A program made the position numbers and the translations under genes. Shown here in pieces: positions 1 to 7,991 of a stretch of DNA of 47,322 nt (its first letter is position 1; every line of letters starts with the position of its first letter). Source of the stretch: Bacteroides sp. (GTDB taxonomy: Bacteria > Bacteroidota > Bacteroidia > Bacteroidales > Bacteroidaceae). The notes under the pieces were generated by a model, which saw only the letters and a program-made list of their open reading frames with translations, did no database searches and was not told where the DNA came from. The stretch lies in assembly GCA_015060705.1 (NCBI GenBank), contig SUXY01000018.1, forward strand, positions 1-47,322, given 5' to 3'.

Positions 1-981
1 GGTGGTGTTGATGTTCGTCGTATCGAAAACAAGCTCGGTATCCACGGTTCTCCGACTTGCGAATTGGTGTACAAGAATGCCAAGGCTGAACTTTGCGGTG
101 ACCGCAAGCTCGGTTTGATTAAGTACGTAATGGCTTTGATGAACGGTGCTCGTTTGGGTATCGCCGCCCAGTCGGTAGGTTTGAGCCAAGCAGCTTATAA
201 CGAAGGTTTGGCATACGCCAAGGATCGTAAGCAGTTCGGTAAGGCTATCATCGAATTCCCGGCTGTATACGACATGCTTTCTATCATGAAGGCGAAGCTC
301 GATGCCGGTCGTGCATTGTTGTACCAAACTTCTCGCTACGTAGATATCTACAAGGCATTGGATGACATCGCCCGTGAACGCAAGCTCACTCCGGAAGAAC
401 GCCAGGAACAGAAGCGTTATGCGAAGTTGGCCGATGCGTTCACTCCGTTGGCTAAGGGTATGAACTCAGAATACTGTAACCAGAACACTTACGACTGTAT
501 CCAGATTCATGGTGGTTCAGGTTTCATGTTGGAATATGCTTGTCAGCGTATCTACCGTGATGCCCGTATTACTTCTATCTACGAAGGTACCACTCAGTTG
601 CAGACTGTAGCCGCTATCCGTTACGTGACTAACGGTGCTTACTCACAGACTTTGCAAGAATACGGCATGTATCCGGTAAGTGCAGAAATGCAACCGTTGC
701 AAGACCGCATCAAGAGCATGGTAAGCAAGTTTGATGCTTGTACCAATGCGGTGAAGGAAGCTGCCAACCAGGAATTACTCGACTTTGTGGCTCGTCGCTT
801 GTACGAAATGGCTGCTGTTTGTGTGATGTCACACCTCATCATCCAGGATGCAACCAATGCTCCTGAAATGTTCAGCAAGTCGGCTTTGGTTTATGTAAAC
901 TATGCAGAAAGCGAAGTAGAAAAGCACTTCAATTTCATCCGCAAGTTCACAGCCGAACAGCTTGACAATTATCGTCAATAA
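1..981 (+). CDS. Acyl-CoA dehydrogenase, C-terminal part (5' end outside window)
   Basis: The frame is open from base 1 and stops at 979-981, so only about the last 326 residues are present. It should oxidise an acyl-CoA to the enoyl-CoA with FAD, passing electrons to an electron-transfer flavoprotein. The acyl-CoA dehydrogenase C-terminal helical domain shows the KDRKQFGKAI signature and then QIHGGSGFMLEY. The segment IYEGTTQLQ carries the glutamate that is the catalytic base in short-chain enzymes. About 120 residues after IYEGT form the extra C-terminal domain seen in the long Bacteroidota members. Codon use is strongly biased (TTG, GGT, AAG), which suggests high expression. In related genomes the gene follows etfB-etfA, but that region lies upstream of the window. 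The chain length of the substrate cannot be told. Confidence 0.93.
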   Translation, partial: GGVDVRRIENKLGIHGSPTCELVYKNAKAELCGDRKLGLIKYVMALMNGARLGIAAQSVGLSQAAYNEGLAYAKDRKQFGKAIIEFPAVYDMLSIMKAKLDAGRALLYQTSRYVDIYKALDDIARERKLTPEERQEQKRYAKLADAFTPLAKGMNSEYCNQNTYDCIQIHGGSGFMLEYACQRIYRDARITSIYEGTTQLQTVAAIRYVTNGAYSQTLQEYGMYPVSAEMQPLQDRIKSMVSKFDACTNAVKEAANQELLDFVARRLYEMAAVCVMSHLIIQDATNAPEMFSKSALVYVNYAESEVEKHFNFIRKFTAEQLDNYRQ

Positions 982-987
982 TCATCA

Positions 988-1022
988 TAAAAAAGGGTTG
1001 CTTTTAAAAGCAGCCCTTTTTA
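988..1022 (+). terminator. Rho-independent terminator after acyl-CoA dehydrogenase
   Basis: An A-tract and GGGTTGC pair with GCAGCCC and a T-tract around a small AT loop, starting 7 bases after the stop. The hairpin is close to symmetrical, so it probably also serves the convergent thioesterase gene, whose stop codon overlaps its right edge. Confidence 0.8.
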
Positions 1023-1409
1023 TTTCATTGTTTTCCGATAACCCGAAGAAGTCATGACACCAATCAACTCTCCTTCTTCATCCGTGATACGCACCTCGAT
1101 GAAAGGGATGCGATGATGATTGAACACCTCCACCGCCTCAGCATATACATATCCTTCCTTGGCTGAGCGTAAGAAGGTAATGTTCGCATTGACCGATAAG
1201 GTCAGTTGGTCATGGCTATTGGCAGCTGCCGCAAAGGCCAAATCTGCCAAAGTGAACAACGCTCCACCTTGACAGACTCCTCCAGCATTGAGATGCTCTT
1301 CCGTAACCAGCATCCTGGCTTTGGCATAACCCGGCTTTACTTCCAACAACTCTACACCAGCATTAGCCGCAAAGCGGTCAGCTATAAAGAATTCCTTGTA
1401 TTTTTCCAT
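1020..1409 (-). CDS. PaaI-type hotdog-fold thioesterase
   Basis: This is a protein of about 129 residues that probably hydrolyses acyl-CoA thioesters in the cytoplasm. The hotdog core shows EEHLNAGGVCQGGALFTLAD, the usual PaaI-like stretch at the start of the central helix, followed by a beta-sheet half ending in GELIGVMTSSGY. A start at 1409 (MEKYKEFF) is chosen over an in-frame ATG at 1466, because the upstream frame would overlap the end of the preceding gene and encodes a non-conserved leader. With this start the gene begins 4 bases after the stop of the DUF2027/Smr gene, so the two are probably co-transcribed. The substrate is unknown. Confidence 0.85.
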   Translation of the reverse strand: MEKYKEFFIADRFAANAGVELLEVKPGYAKARMLVTEEHLNAGGVCQGGALFTLADLAFAAAANSHDQLTLSVNANITFLRSAKEGYVYAEAVEVFNHHRIPFIEVRITDEEGELIGVMTSSGYRKTMK

Positions 1410-1413
1410 ACAT

Positions 1414-2457
1414 TTATCGTATTGTAACCATCGTCGCTCCAAACCCATATTCACGGAAAGAAGCATCCTGACTCTGGTAATTCTTGTACTTATACTTCAA
1501 TTCCTGCAACAAGGCTTTGCGAAGCACCCCATCCCCCTTGCCATGGATGAAGACAATCTTCTGACCTTTCTTATTCTTGTACTCATCAAGAGTCTTGCGG
1601 AATACATCGAGTTGATAATTCAAGATTTCTCCGTTGCTCATACCAGCAGTGGTATCAAGCAATTCATGGGCATGAAGGTCTACTTCCACTATTGCATTGT
1701 CCTTCGGCTTCTTGACTTCCGGCTTACGGGCAGGCTGCATGTCCTCACGTTTCTTGGTCAACAACGCCTCCTTGATGTCCTCGCCTTTCAGAAAAGTCTG
1801 ACGAGCAGGAACATCGTCCTTCACGATGTCATAAATGAGCGAAGGTTCTTCGAAGAAGTCGCTTTCGCGGAAGGTATGAAGCTTATAGAACTTCACCGTA
1901 TCGATGCGGAGCTCTACCGATACGGCCGGCTTCAGCATGAAACTCTTGTCGTCCTTGAAAGCCAACACTTGTACGGCCACATGCTCCAACTCGTTGAGGA
2001 TACTCTTCTCGAATTCCTCAATGAAGAATTTGGTGTTCGGTGCTACCGTACCGTGACTACGAACCCGCCAATTATGACCTTCCGCAGTCAGATAAGTATA
2101 GACCACCGTATAGTTACTGTCATTAATTAGATAGGCATCAAAAGCAGTCGATGAAATCGCCTTGATGTCTTGCGGAACGAAACCCAACATTACATTCAGG
2201 ATATCTCCTCCCTTGCGCTCCGGCTGACGATACGTAATGGGACGTTCTTCTTCCTTCGGTTTCGCTTCCGGCTTCGGTGCTACCGGCTTACGCTTGATGT
2301 TATAGTCATCAGTTTCAATCACCACACATTCACGCATCGGCATCGGGATATCGAAACCGTCTTCGTCCTGCACCAATACCGTATCCTTTCCTTGAAATCC
2401 ACTCACAATACCGCCTCCCACTTCACTGAGGAAGCGCACTTTATCTCCTATTTTCAT
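1414..2457 (-). CDS. DUF2027 and Smr domain protein
   Basis: This 347-residue protein has an N-terminal SH3-like segment ([16 protein letters not shown], then a charged [12 protein letters not shown] linker), a central beta-rich DUF2027 region (roughly 90-230), a second Lys/Pro-rich linker, and a C-terminal Smr domain (about 265-347). The Smr motifs DLHAHEL and [10 protein letters not shown] are both present. Smr domains are nicking or DNA/RNA-binding modules shared with MutS2, but no MutS ATPase is present here, so this is a stand-alone Bacteroidota form whose role is not established. It is the first gene of a two-gene unit with the thioesterase and is divergent from queA across a 57-bp gap. 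Confidence 0.85.
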   Translation of the reverse strand: MKIGDKVRFLSEVGGGIVSGFQGKDTVLVQDEDGFDIPMPMRECVVIETDDYNIKRKPVAPKPEAKPKEEERPITYRQPERKGGDILNVMLGFVPQDIKAISSTAFDAYLINDSNYTVVYTYLTAEGHNWRVRSHGTVAPNTKFFIEEFEKSILNELEHVAVQVLAFKDDKSFMLKPAVSVELRIDTVKFYKLHTFRESDFFEEPSLIYDIVKDDVPARQTFLKGEDIKEALLTKKREDMQPARKPEVKKPKDNAIVEVDLHAHELLDTTAGMSNGEILNYQLDVFRKTLDEYKNKKGQKIVFIHGKGDGVLRKALLQELKYKYKNYQSQDASFREYGFGATMVTIR

Positions 2458-2479
2458 TGTCTTTTCTTTTTAGTTTACG

Positions 2480-2513
2480 CAAAAGTACCGATATTTGCGC
2501 AAAATTCGACAAG
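2480..2513 (-). promoter_or_regulatory. Candidate Bacteroides-type promoter for the DUF2027/Smr gene
   Basis: On the minus strand the -7 box reads TACTTTTG (2480-2487), a full match to TANNTTTG. A weak -33 box CTTG (2510-2513) lies 22 bp upstream. The implied leader is short. A one-mismatch box GATATTTG at 2490-2497 on the plus strand could serve queA. Confidence 0.5.
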
Positions 2514-2514
2514 A

Positions 2515-3738
2515 ATGGAACAGAAAGATACCAAACATATCAAAATTAGCGAGTTCAACTACCCGTTGCCGGATGAACGGATAGCCAAGTTTCCTTTATC
2601 AACACGCGACGAGTCGAAGTTGTTGGTGTATCGCCACGGCGAAGTGAGCGAAGACCGATTCACCTCCCTCCCTTCCTACTTAGAACCGGGCGAGATGATG
2701 GTATTCAACAATACCAAGGTGATTCAGGCCCGTCTGCATTTCCGCAAGGAAACGGGTGCCCTCATCGAGGTGTTTTGCTTGGAACCAATTGCACCGAACG
2801 ACTATGTGCTATCTTTCCAACAAACCAAGCAATGCAGTTGGCTGTGTATGGTAGGTAACTTGAAAAAATGGAAAGAAGGAACCTTGAAGCGCGAAGTGGA
2901 AGTGAAAGGTCGTACCATTGTCTTAACGGCTACCCGTGGTGAATGTCGGGGTACCAGTCATTGGGTGGATTTTGCTTGGGACGACGAATCACTGACCTTT
3001 GCCGATGTACTGGAAGCCGTGGGCGAACTCCCTATCCCTCCATACTTGAACCGTGAGACACAGGAAAGCGACAAGAAGACCTACCAAACGGTATATTCCA
3101 AGATCAAAGGATCGGTTGCAGCTCCTACTGCCGGACTACATTTCACCGAACGGGTATTGAAAGCCCTCGACGAACGGGGCATCGACCGCGAAGAACTGAC
3201 GCTCCACGTAGGAGCCGGTACCTTCAAGCCCGTCAAGAGTGAAGAAATCGAAGGTCACGAAATGCATACGGAATACATTTCGGTAAACAAGCGCACCATC
3301 GAGAAGCTGATTGCACACGGCGGTCAAACCGTAGCGGTAGGTACGACTTCCGTCCGCACCTTGGAGAGCCTATATTATATAGGTATACTCATCAGCCTCA
3401 ACCCGGAAGCCAATCAGGAAGAGTTACACGTGAAGCAATGGATGCCTTACGAGCCACACCCTGCCCTAACTCCGGTAGAATCGTTGCAATGCATCCTCGA
3501 CTATCTGAACCGTCACGATATGGAGGCCTTGCACACCTCAACACAAATCATCATCGCCCCGGGCTATGAGTACAAGATAGTGAAGAAGATTGTTACCAAC
3601 TTCCACCAGCCACAAAGTACCTTGTTGCTGCTTGTTTCGGCATTTGTGAAGGGGGATTGGAAGAAGATATATGATTATGCACTGAGCCATGATTTCCGTT
3701 TCTTGAGTTACGGAGATTCATCACTCCTTATTCCGTAA
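2515..3738 (+). CDS. queA: tRNA preQ1(34) S-adenosylmethionine ribosyltransferase-isomerase
   Basis: QueA transfers and isomerises the ribosyl group of SAM onto preQ1 at the wobble base of tRNAs, giving epoxyqueuosine in the queuosine pathway. The 407-residue product shows the family start (FNYPLPDERIAKFPL), MVFNNTKVIQARL, and the characteristic AAPTAGLHFTE and HVGAGTFKPVK motifs, with an NFHQPQSTLLLL segment near the C-terminus. The open frame extends far upstream, but that extension lies antisense to the neighbouring gene. ATG at 2515 matches the conserved N-terminus. The protein is about 50 residues longer than Proteobacterial QueA, which is normal for this phylum. The Nudix gene starts 4 bases after the stop. 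Confidence 0.95.
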   Translation: MEQKDTKHIKISEFNYPLPDERIAKFPLSTRDESKLLVYRHGEVSEDRFTSLPSYLEPGEMMVFNNTKVIQARLHFRKETGALIEVFCLEPIAPNDYVLSFQQTKQCSWLCMVGNLKKWKEGTLKREVEVKGRTIVLTATRGECRGTSHWVDFAWDDESLTFADVLEAVGELPIPPYLNRETQESDKKTYQTVYSKIKGSVAAPTAGLHFTERVLKALDERGIDREELTLHVGAGTFKPVKSEEIEGHEMHTEYISVNKRTIEKLIAHGGQTVAVGTTSVRTLESLYYIGILISLNPEANQEELHVKQWMPYEPHPALTPVESLQCILDYLNRHDMEALHTSTQIIIAPGYEYKIVKKIVTNFHQPQSTLLLLVSAFVKGDWKKIYDYALSHDFRFLSYGDSSLLIP

Positions 3739-3742
3739 GATT

Positions 3743-4243
3743 ATGAAGAAAGACAACAACGAAGAAATGTTCCCCATCGTGGACGAACAAGGCAATATAC
3801 TCAGCGCTGCCACCCGTGGCGAGTGCCACAACGGGAGCAAGCTGCTCCACCCGGTAGTACACCTCCATGTATTCAACAGTCAAGGCGAAATCTATCTCCA
3901 GAAGCGTCCCGATTGGAAAGACATCCAACCGGGCAAGTGGGATACGGCCGTAGGCGGACATGTCGATTTGGGTGAAAGTGTAGAAATGGCACTGAAACGG
4001 GAAGTACAGGAGGAACTGGGTATCACCAATTTCACTCCCGAGCTACTCACCACCTACGTTTTCGAGTCCGAACGGGAGAAAGAATTGGTCTTTGCCCACA
4101 AAACCGTGTACGATGACACTATTGCCCCTAGCGATGAATTGGACGGCGGTCGTTTTTGGCCCTTGGACGAAGTCCGTGCACACATCGGCAAAGGTGTTTT
4201 TACCCCTAATTTCGAAAGCGAATTCAAAAAATTAGGGTTTTAA
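3743..4243 (+). CDS. Nudix hydrolase (YfcD / IPP-isomerase-like subgroup)
   Basis: This cytoplasmic hydrolase of 166 residues should cleave a nucleoside diphosphate linked to another moiety. The Nudix box runs GHVDLGESVEMALKREVQEE (about residues 72-91), with the spacing G-x5-E-x7-REVxEE followed by LG. The segment before it (LHVFNSQGEIYLQKRPDWKDIQPGKWD) resembles the subgroup related to isopentenyl-diphosphate isomerase and YfcD, but the isomerase-specific residues cannot be confirmed by eye. It lies 4 bases after queA and is presumably co-transcribed. The substrate is unknown. Confidence 0.88.
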   Translation: MKKDNNEEMFPIVDEQGNILSAATRGECHNGSKLLHPVVHLHVFNSQGEIYLQKRPDWKDIQPGKWDTAVGGHVDLGESVEMALKREVQEELGITNFTPELLTTYVFESEREKELVFAHKTVYDDTIAPSDELDGGRFWPLDEVRAHIGKGVFTPNFESEFKKLGF

Positions 4244-4252
4244 TCCTTTTTT
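4204..4252 (+). terminator. Terminator overlapping the 3' end of the Nudix gene
   Basis: CCCTAATTT (4204-4212) pairs with AAATTAGGG (4229-4237), followed by TTTTAATCC and a T6 run. The hairpin lies in the last codons of the gene, so the queA-nudix transcript probably ends here. Confidence 0.6.
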
Positions 4253-4275
4253 GATAAAATTTCTGCCTTAATCTA

Positions 4276-4305
4276 TTGTCAATTCAAGAAAAAGCAGTAC
4301 TTTTG
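4276..4305 (+). promoter_or_regulatory. Bacteroides-type promoter of the short unit at 4337
   Basis: TTG at 4276-4278 is followed after 19 bp by TACTTTTG (4298-4305), a full match to the TANNTTTG -7 box. Transcription would start near 4312, about 25 bases before the small ORF. Confidence 0.7.
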
Positions 4306-4336
4306 TGTTGTAAAACATAAAACTAGACATTGATAT

Positions 4337-4429
4337 ATGTTTTTAAAGGTAGAAAGATTGGTAAATTGGTTGCTCTGTCAGTGGATTGACAACAACCCGG
4401 TTGGTGCCTGGGGAATTGGCATCAAGTAA
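4337..4429 (+). CDS. Candidate small protein of 30 residues, Trp-rich
   Basis: This is an ATG-started reading frame of 30 codons, not recognised. The product has three Trp (positions 11, 16 and 25), one Cys, a basic N-terminus (FLKVERLVNWLL) that could form an amphipathic helix, and a Gly-rich tail ending WGIGIK. Three things support it: a consensus promoter about 30 bases upstream, a terminator hairpin starting 9 bases after the stop, and a fit to the whole short transcript. No Shine-Dalgarno is visible, which is usual in this phylum. Alternatives are a small regulatory RNA that happens to contain an ORF, or a leader peptide. Downstream there is no Trp biosynthesis gene to support attenuation. 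Translation is inferred, not shown. Confidence 0.5.
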   Translation: MFLKVERLVNWLLCQWIDNNPVGAWGIGIK

Positions 4430-4437
4430 AAGAAGGC

Positions 4438-4475
4438 GACGGCAAGGGAAAAAGCTCCTGCCGTTTTTTATTTAG
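4438..4475 (+). terminator. Terminator closing the small-ORF transcript
   Basis: ACGGCA plus AGGGA pairs with TCC plus TGCCGT around an A-rich loop and is followed by TTTTTTATTT. With the promoter at 4276 it defines a transcript of roughly 160 nt. Confidence 0.75.
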
Positions 4476-4515
4476 GTAGCCCTTTCAAGTATCCGAAGAA
4501 CTTAGTTCAAACAAG

Positions 4516-4614
4516 GTATACGGGCGTTTACAATAAGACCATACGTCTTACCCCGATAAGATGCTACGTCTTACTGCGATAAGACCATACATCTTTCAGC
4601 GAACGCTCGTATAC
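4516..4614. repeat. Three 23-bp tandem dyads nested in a 13-bp inverted repeat
   Basis: The outer arms are GTATACGGGCGTT (4516-4528) and AACGCTCGTATAC (4602-4614), with one mismatch. Inside are three 17-bp dyads of the form TAAGAC-N5-GTCTTA, starting at 4534, 4557 and 4580, exactly 23 bp apart with 6-bp spacers. The first is perfect and the other two are slightly decayed. The function is unknown. It could be a multi-site binding region for a dimeric protein or a cruciform-forming structure. Confidence 0.7.
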
Positions 4615-4765
4615 GTGAAAATGTACGAAATATGTACCTAGGTTCTACCTACAATGAAAGTGCTCCTTACGTTACAAATAGATAAGAAAAAAGACAATAT
4701 AAAGATTACATGGAGCTTATCTCCATGTAAAGTGAATGAAATATACAAGAAATATGCAAGAATTC

Positions 4766-4796
4766 TTTGAAAATAATGAAAATAATCCTAAATTTG
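4766..4796 (+). promoter_or_regulatory. Full-consensus promoter facing susC, inside the inverted-repeat segment
   Basis: TTTG (4766-4769), then 19 bp, then TAAATTTG (4789-4796). Transcription would start near 4803, giving a leader of about 120 nt that contains the right inverted-repeat arm and a 10-bp palindrome TTAGGCCTAA (4848-4857) before susC at 4925. The rest of 4857-4924 is AT-rich, with nothing else visible. Confidence 0.75.
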
Positions 4797-4924
4797 CGCC
4801 CGTATTTAAAAATAGGTATGCAAAAAGAAGCTAAGTTCTTCGGATACTTAGGCCTAACGATATGAATTTTCAAAACAACTATTTATCTATATTTTAAATT
4901 AATTTACTAACTTAATCGACTTTT

Positions 4925-7900
4925 ATGAAGATTAAAAACCTAGCTCAAAAGGGTAAGTATGTCTTGGTAGCAAGCATACTTGGAATGGCGACAATCTCTT
5001 CGTTCGCTGCTCCTGCAGAACTGGGAGGTACAGAATTGGCTGTTACCCAACAGACTGCAAAAATCAGAGGTACAATCTTGGATGCAAAGAACGGTGAACC
5101 AATCATCGGTGCAAACGTTCTTGTAAAAGGTACTACCAATGGTACAATCACAGATTTTGATGGTAACTATGAACTTGAAGCTCCGGTAGGCTCTACTTTG
5201 ACCGTTTCTTTCATCGGTTACAAGACTATCGAAGTAAAGGCTACTGCTGAAAAACAGACTATTCGTTTGGCCGAAGACACAGAAACTTTGGACGAAGTTA
5301 TCGTTGTTGGTTATACCACTCAACGCAAGGAAAGCTTGACAGGTGCGATGACTACTGTAAAGAGTGATAAGTTGAAGGACGTAACTACTCCTTCTGTAGA
5401 AAATATGTTGAACGGTAAGGTACCGGGCGTATACGTTGCTCCGGGTTCTGGCCAGCCAGGTGCCGGTGGTGCCGTAGTAATCCGTGGTCAGGCTTCATTG
5501 AGCGGTACTACACAGCCATTGTGGGTAATCGACGGTGTTATCGTTGGTAGCAGCGCCGGTGACTTAAATCCTGCTGATATCGAAACCATGACCGTATTGA
5601 AGGATGCTGCTTCTACAGCCATCTATGGTTCGGATGGCGCCAATGGTGTTATCGTGGTAACTACCAAGAAGGGCCGCGAAGGCAAGATGAATGTAAATGC
5701 CTCTGTTAAGATGGGTATCAGCAACGTAAACAACGGTAACTTGGAAGTAATGAACGGTGCAGAATTGTACGATTACTATGCATCTTTCGCTAACGCTAAT
5801 GAAATCTCATTCACTCGTTGGAATTCAGACCTCCGCAACAGCGACTTCAGCTGGTGGGATTTGGCTACACAGACCGGTTTCACTCAAGATTATCACGTAT
5901 CCATCTCGGGCGGTTCAGACAAGCTTCAGTCATATTTCTCTTTGGGTTACTACGATGAAACAGGTGCTGTAAAGGGTTATGACTACAAACGTTACAACTT
6001 CCGTATGAGAACTAGCTACAAGCCATTCTCTTGGTTGACAATCAAGCCATCTATCAGCGGTTCTCGTCGTGACATCTATGACCAACAGTACTCAGTAACA
6101 TCTATGTATTCTCAATTGCCATGGGATAGCCCATACGATGAAAACGGCGAATTGGTACCTCACCGTTATACTGGTTGGGTAAATGCTCAGAATACTAACT
6201 ACTTGTTGGACTACAGCTATGGTAACTATAGCGAATCAACCAACTACGAATTCATGGGTAACCTCGACTTCGATATCCGTATCACAGACTGGTTGATGTT
6301 CACTTCTGTCAACAACTACCGTTTGATCAGTTCTTCTTCACACAGCTACACAGACCCACGTTCTAATGCAGGCGTAGGTGTAAAGGGTCGTTTGTATGAA
6401 TACCGTGGCGAAACAGTACGTCGCTTGAGCAACCAAAACTTGGTTGTAAACAAAGCTTTCGGCAAGCACTCTATCAACGGTCACATCTCATTCGAGTTTA
6501 ATGATTATAGAGGCAAAAGCTTTGCCGGTAACGGTACAGGCTTCCTTCCTGGTTTCCAAGTAATGGACGTAACATCTATTCCAGAATCTATCGGTGGTGG
6601 TATTACAGAATGGGCTAAGATATCTTATTTTACAAAATGGAACTATACATACGATAACAAATACATGGGCGAAGCAATGATTCGTCGTGATGGTGCTTCC
6701 AACTTGGGTACCAATGCACAATATGGTAATTTGTTCTCTGTATCTGGTGGTTGGATTATCAACCGTGAAGAATGGTTCGATGCTGACTGGGTGGACAACT
6801 TGAAGCTCCGTGCATCTTATGGTTCTGCAGGTAACCGTCCTGGCTCAATCTATCCTCAGTACGACTTGTATTCAGCATCATCTAGCTACAACGAACAAGC
6901 TGGTGCATTGATTTCTGTAATCGGTAACAAGGACTTGACTTGGGAAAAGACATTCACAACCGGTATCGGTGTAGACGCTTCGTTCTTCAACAACCGTTTG
7001 CACATGGTATTCGATTACTATATCAAGAATACTGATAACATCATTTTTAACGTTCCCGTAACAGGTTTGACAGGTGTAACTTCTATCTACAAGAACATCG
7101 GTAAGATGCGCAATAGCGGTTTCGAACTTTCTATCGGTGGTGACATCATCCGTACTCAGGACTTGACTTGGAATGTAGAAGCTAACATTTCTCACAATGC
7201 AAATGAATTGAAAGACCTTTATGCACAGAAGCAAGCTGATGGTAGCTTTGCAGTAGTTCCGGTAATCATCAGCGACGGTAGTAGCATTGCCGGTACTATC
7301 AACCGCCGTTTGGAAGTAGGCGAGCCTATCGATACTTACTATGGTAAGGAATGGGCTGGCGTAAACCCTGAAAACGGTGCTCCAATGTGGTACAAGAATG
7401 ATGCCAATGGCAACAAGGTAACTACTTCTAACTATTCAGAAGCTGGCTACTACAAGCTTGGTACTGCTAACCCGAAACTCTTCGGTGGTTTCTCTACATC
7501 ATTGATTTGGAAGAATTTCGATTTGAACGCTGTATTCGGTTATTCAATCGGTGGCCAAATCTACAACTACTCTCGTCAGGAATATGACTCTGACGGTACT
7601 TATACAGACCGTAACCAAATGAAGTTGCACGATGGTTGGAACCGTTGGGAAAAGCCAGGCGATATCGCTACTCACCCGGTTGCTAAGTACAACAACTCAG
7701 ATAAGGGTAACTCGGCTTCTTCACGTTACTTGGAAGATAGCGACTACTTGAAGTTGCGTTCATTGTCTTTGGGTTACAACTTCAACTTGAAGCAATATGG
7801 TATCCAGAACTTGCGCGTTTCTTTGTCGGGTGAAAACTTGTTCACTTTGACAGACTACTCAGGTGTTGACCCTGAAATCCCGGCTTCTAGCGGTTCTGTC

Positions 7901-7972
7901 ATGGGTACAGCAGGCGCTAGCGTTTATCCAACAGTACGCCGCTTCATGCTCGGTCTTAATGTAACATTCTAA
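4925..7972 (+). CDS. SusC/RagA family TonB-dependent outer membrane transporter
   Basis: This 1015-residue protein imports glycan or glycopeptide fragments across the outer membrane with energy from TonB-ExbBD. A signal peptide is visible (basic start, hydrophobic 11-28, cut near AAPAELGG). A carboxypeptidase-regulatory-like domain follows (about 46-118), then the TonB box LDEVIVVGY (122-130), a plug domain (about 135-250, with NPADIETMTVLKDAASTAIYG), and a 22-strand barrel ending with the terminal strand RRFMLGLNVTF, Phe last. susD follows after 19 bp. Codon use is strongly biased, as in the chaperonin genes, so high expression is likely when the promoter is on. Expression may be phase variable through the upstream segment. 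No dedicated regulator sits next to it, and the substrate cannot be read from the sequence. Confidence 0.96.
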   Translation: MKIKNLAQKGKYVLVASILGMATISSFAAPAELGGTELAVTQQTAKIRGTILDAKNGEPIIGANVLVKGTTNGTITDFDGNYELEAPVGSTLTVSFIGYKTIEVKATAEKQTIRLAEDTETLDEVIVVGYTTQRKESLTGAMTTVKSDKLKDVTTPSVENMLNGKVPGVYVAPGSGQPGAGGAVVIRGQASLSGTTQPLWVIDGVIVGSSAGDLNPADIETMTVLKDAASTAIYGSDGANGVIVVTTKKGREGKMNVNASVKMGISNVNNGNLEVMNGAELYDYYASFANANEISFTRWNSDLRNSDFSWWDLATQTGFTQDYHVSISGGSDKLQSYFSLGYYDETGAVKGYDYKRYNFRMRTSYKPFSWLTIKPSISGSRRDIYDQQYSVTSMYSQLPWDSPYDENGELVPHRYTGWVNAQNTNYLLDYSYGNYSESTNYEFMGNLDFDIRITDWLMFTSVNNYRLISSSSHSYTDPRSNAGVGVKGRLYEYRGETVRRLSNQNLVVNKAFGKHSINGHISFEFNDYRGKSFAGNGTGFLPGFQVMDVTSIPESIGGGITEWAKISYFTKWNYTYDNKYMGEAMIRRDGASNLGTNAQYGNLFSVSGGWIINREEWFDADWVDNLKLRASYGSAGNRPGSIYPQYDLYSASSSYNEQAGALISVIGNKDLTWEKTFTTGIGVDASFFNNRLHMVFDYYIKNTDNIIFNVPVTGLTGVTSIYKNIGKMRNSGFELSIGGDIIRTQDLTWNVEANISHNANELKDLYAQKQADGSFAVVPVIISDGSSIAGTINRRLEVGEPIDTYYGKEWAGVNPENGAPMWYKNDANGNKVTTSNYSEAGYYKLGTANPKLFGGFSTSLIWKNFDLNAVFGYSIGGQIYNYSRQEYDSDGTYTDRNQMKLHDGWNRWEKPGDIATHPVAKYNNSDKGNSASSRYLEDSDYLKLRSLSLGYNFNLKQYGIQNLRVSLSGENLFTLTDYSGVDPEIPASSGSVMGTAGASVYPTVRRFMLGLNVTF

Positions 7973-7991
7973 TCCAAAAAAGAAACAAACA

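Larger units (their letters stand above)
4487..4849. repeat. 363-bp segment bounded by perfect 19-bp inverted repeats (candidate invertible promoter)
   Basis: AAGTATCCGAAGAACTTAG at 4487-4505 recurs as its exact reverse complement at 4831-4849, with 325 bp between. Each arm has a partial internal dyad (AAGT, nine bases, ACTT), as is common for tyrosine-recombinase core sites. The segment encloses a full-consensus promoter facing susC (4766-4796) and no such promoter in the other direction. The only perfect TANNTTTG box within it is at 4789. This matches the known arrangement of invertible promoters in Bacteroides. No invertase gene lies in the window, so it would have to act in trans. Inversion itself is inferred. 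Confidence 0.6.

Noticed and set aside
4337-4475. Trp attenuator reading of the Trp-rich ORF and hairpin
   Set aside because: Downstream of the hairpin there is no Trp biosynthesis or transport gene, and the Trp codons are not adjacent to each other.
4534-4596. CRISPR-like direct repeats
   Set aside because: Only three units, spacers of 6 bp, and the repeats are dyads in a promoter region with no cas genes nearby.
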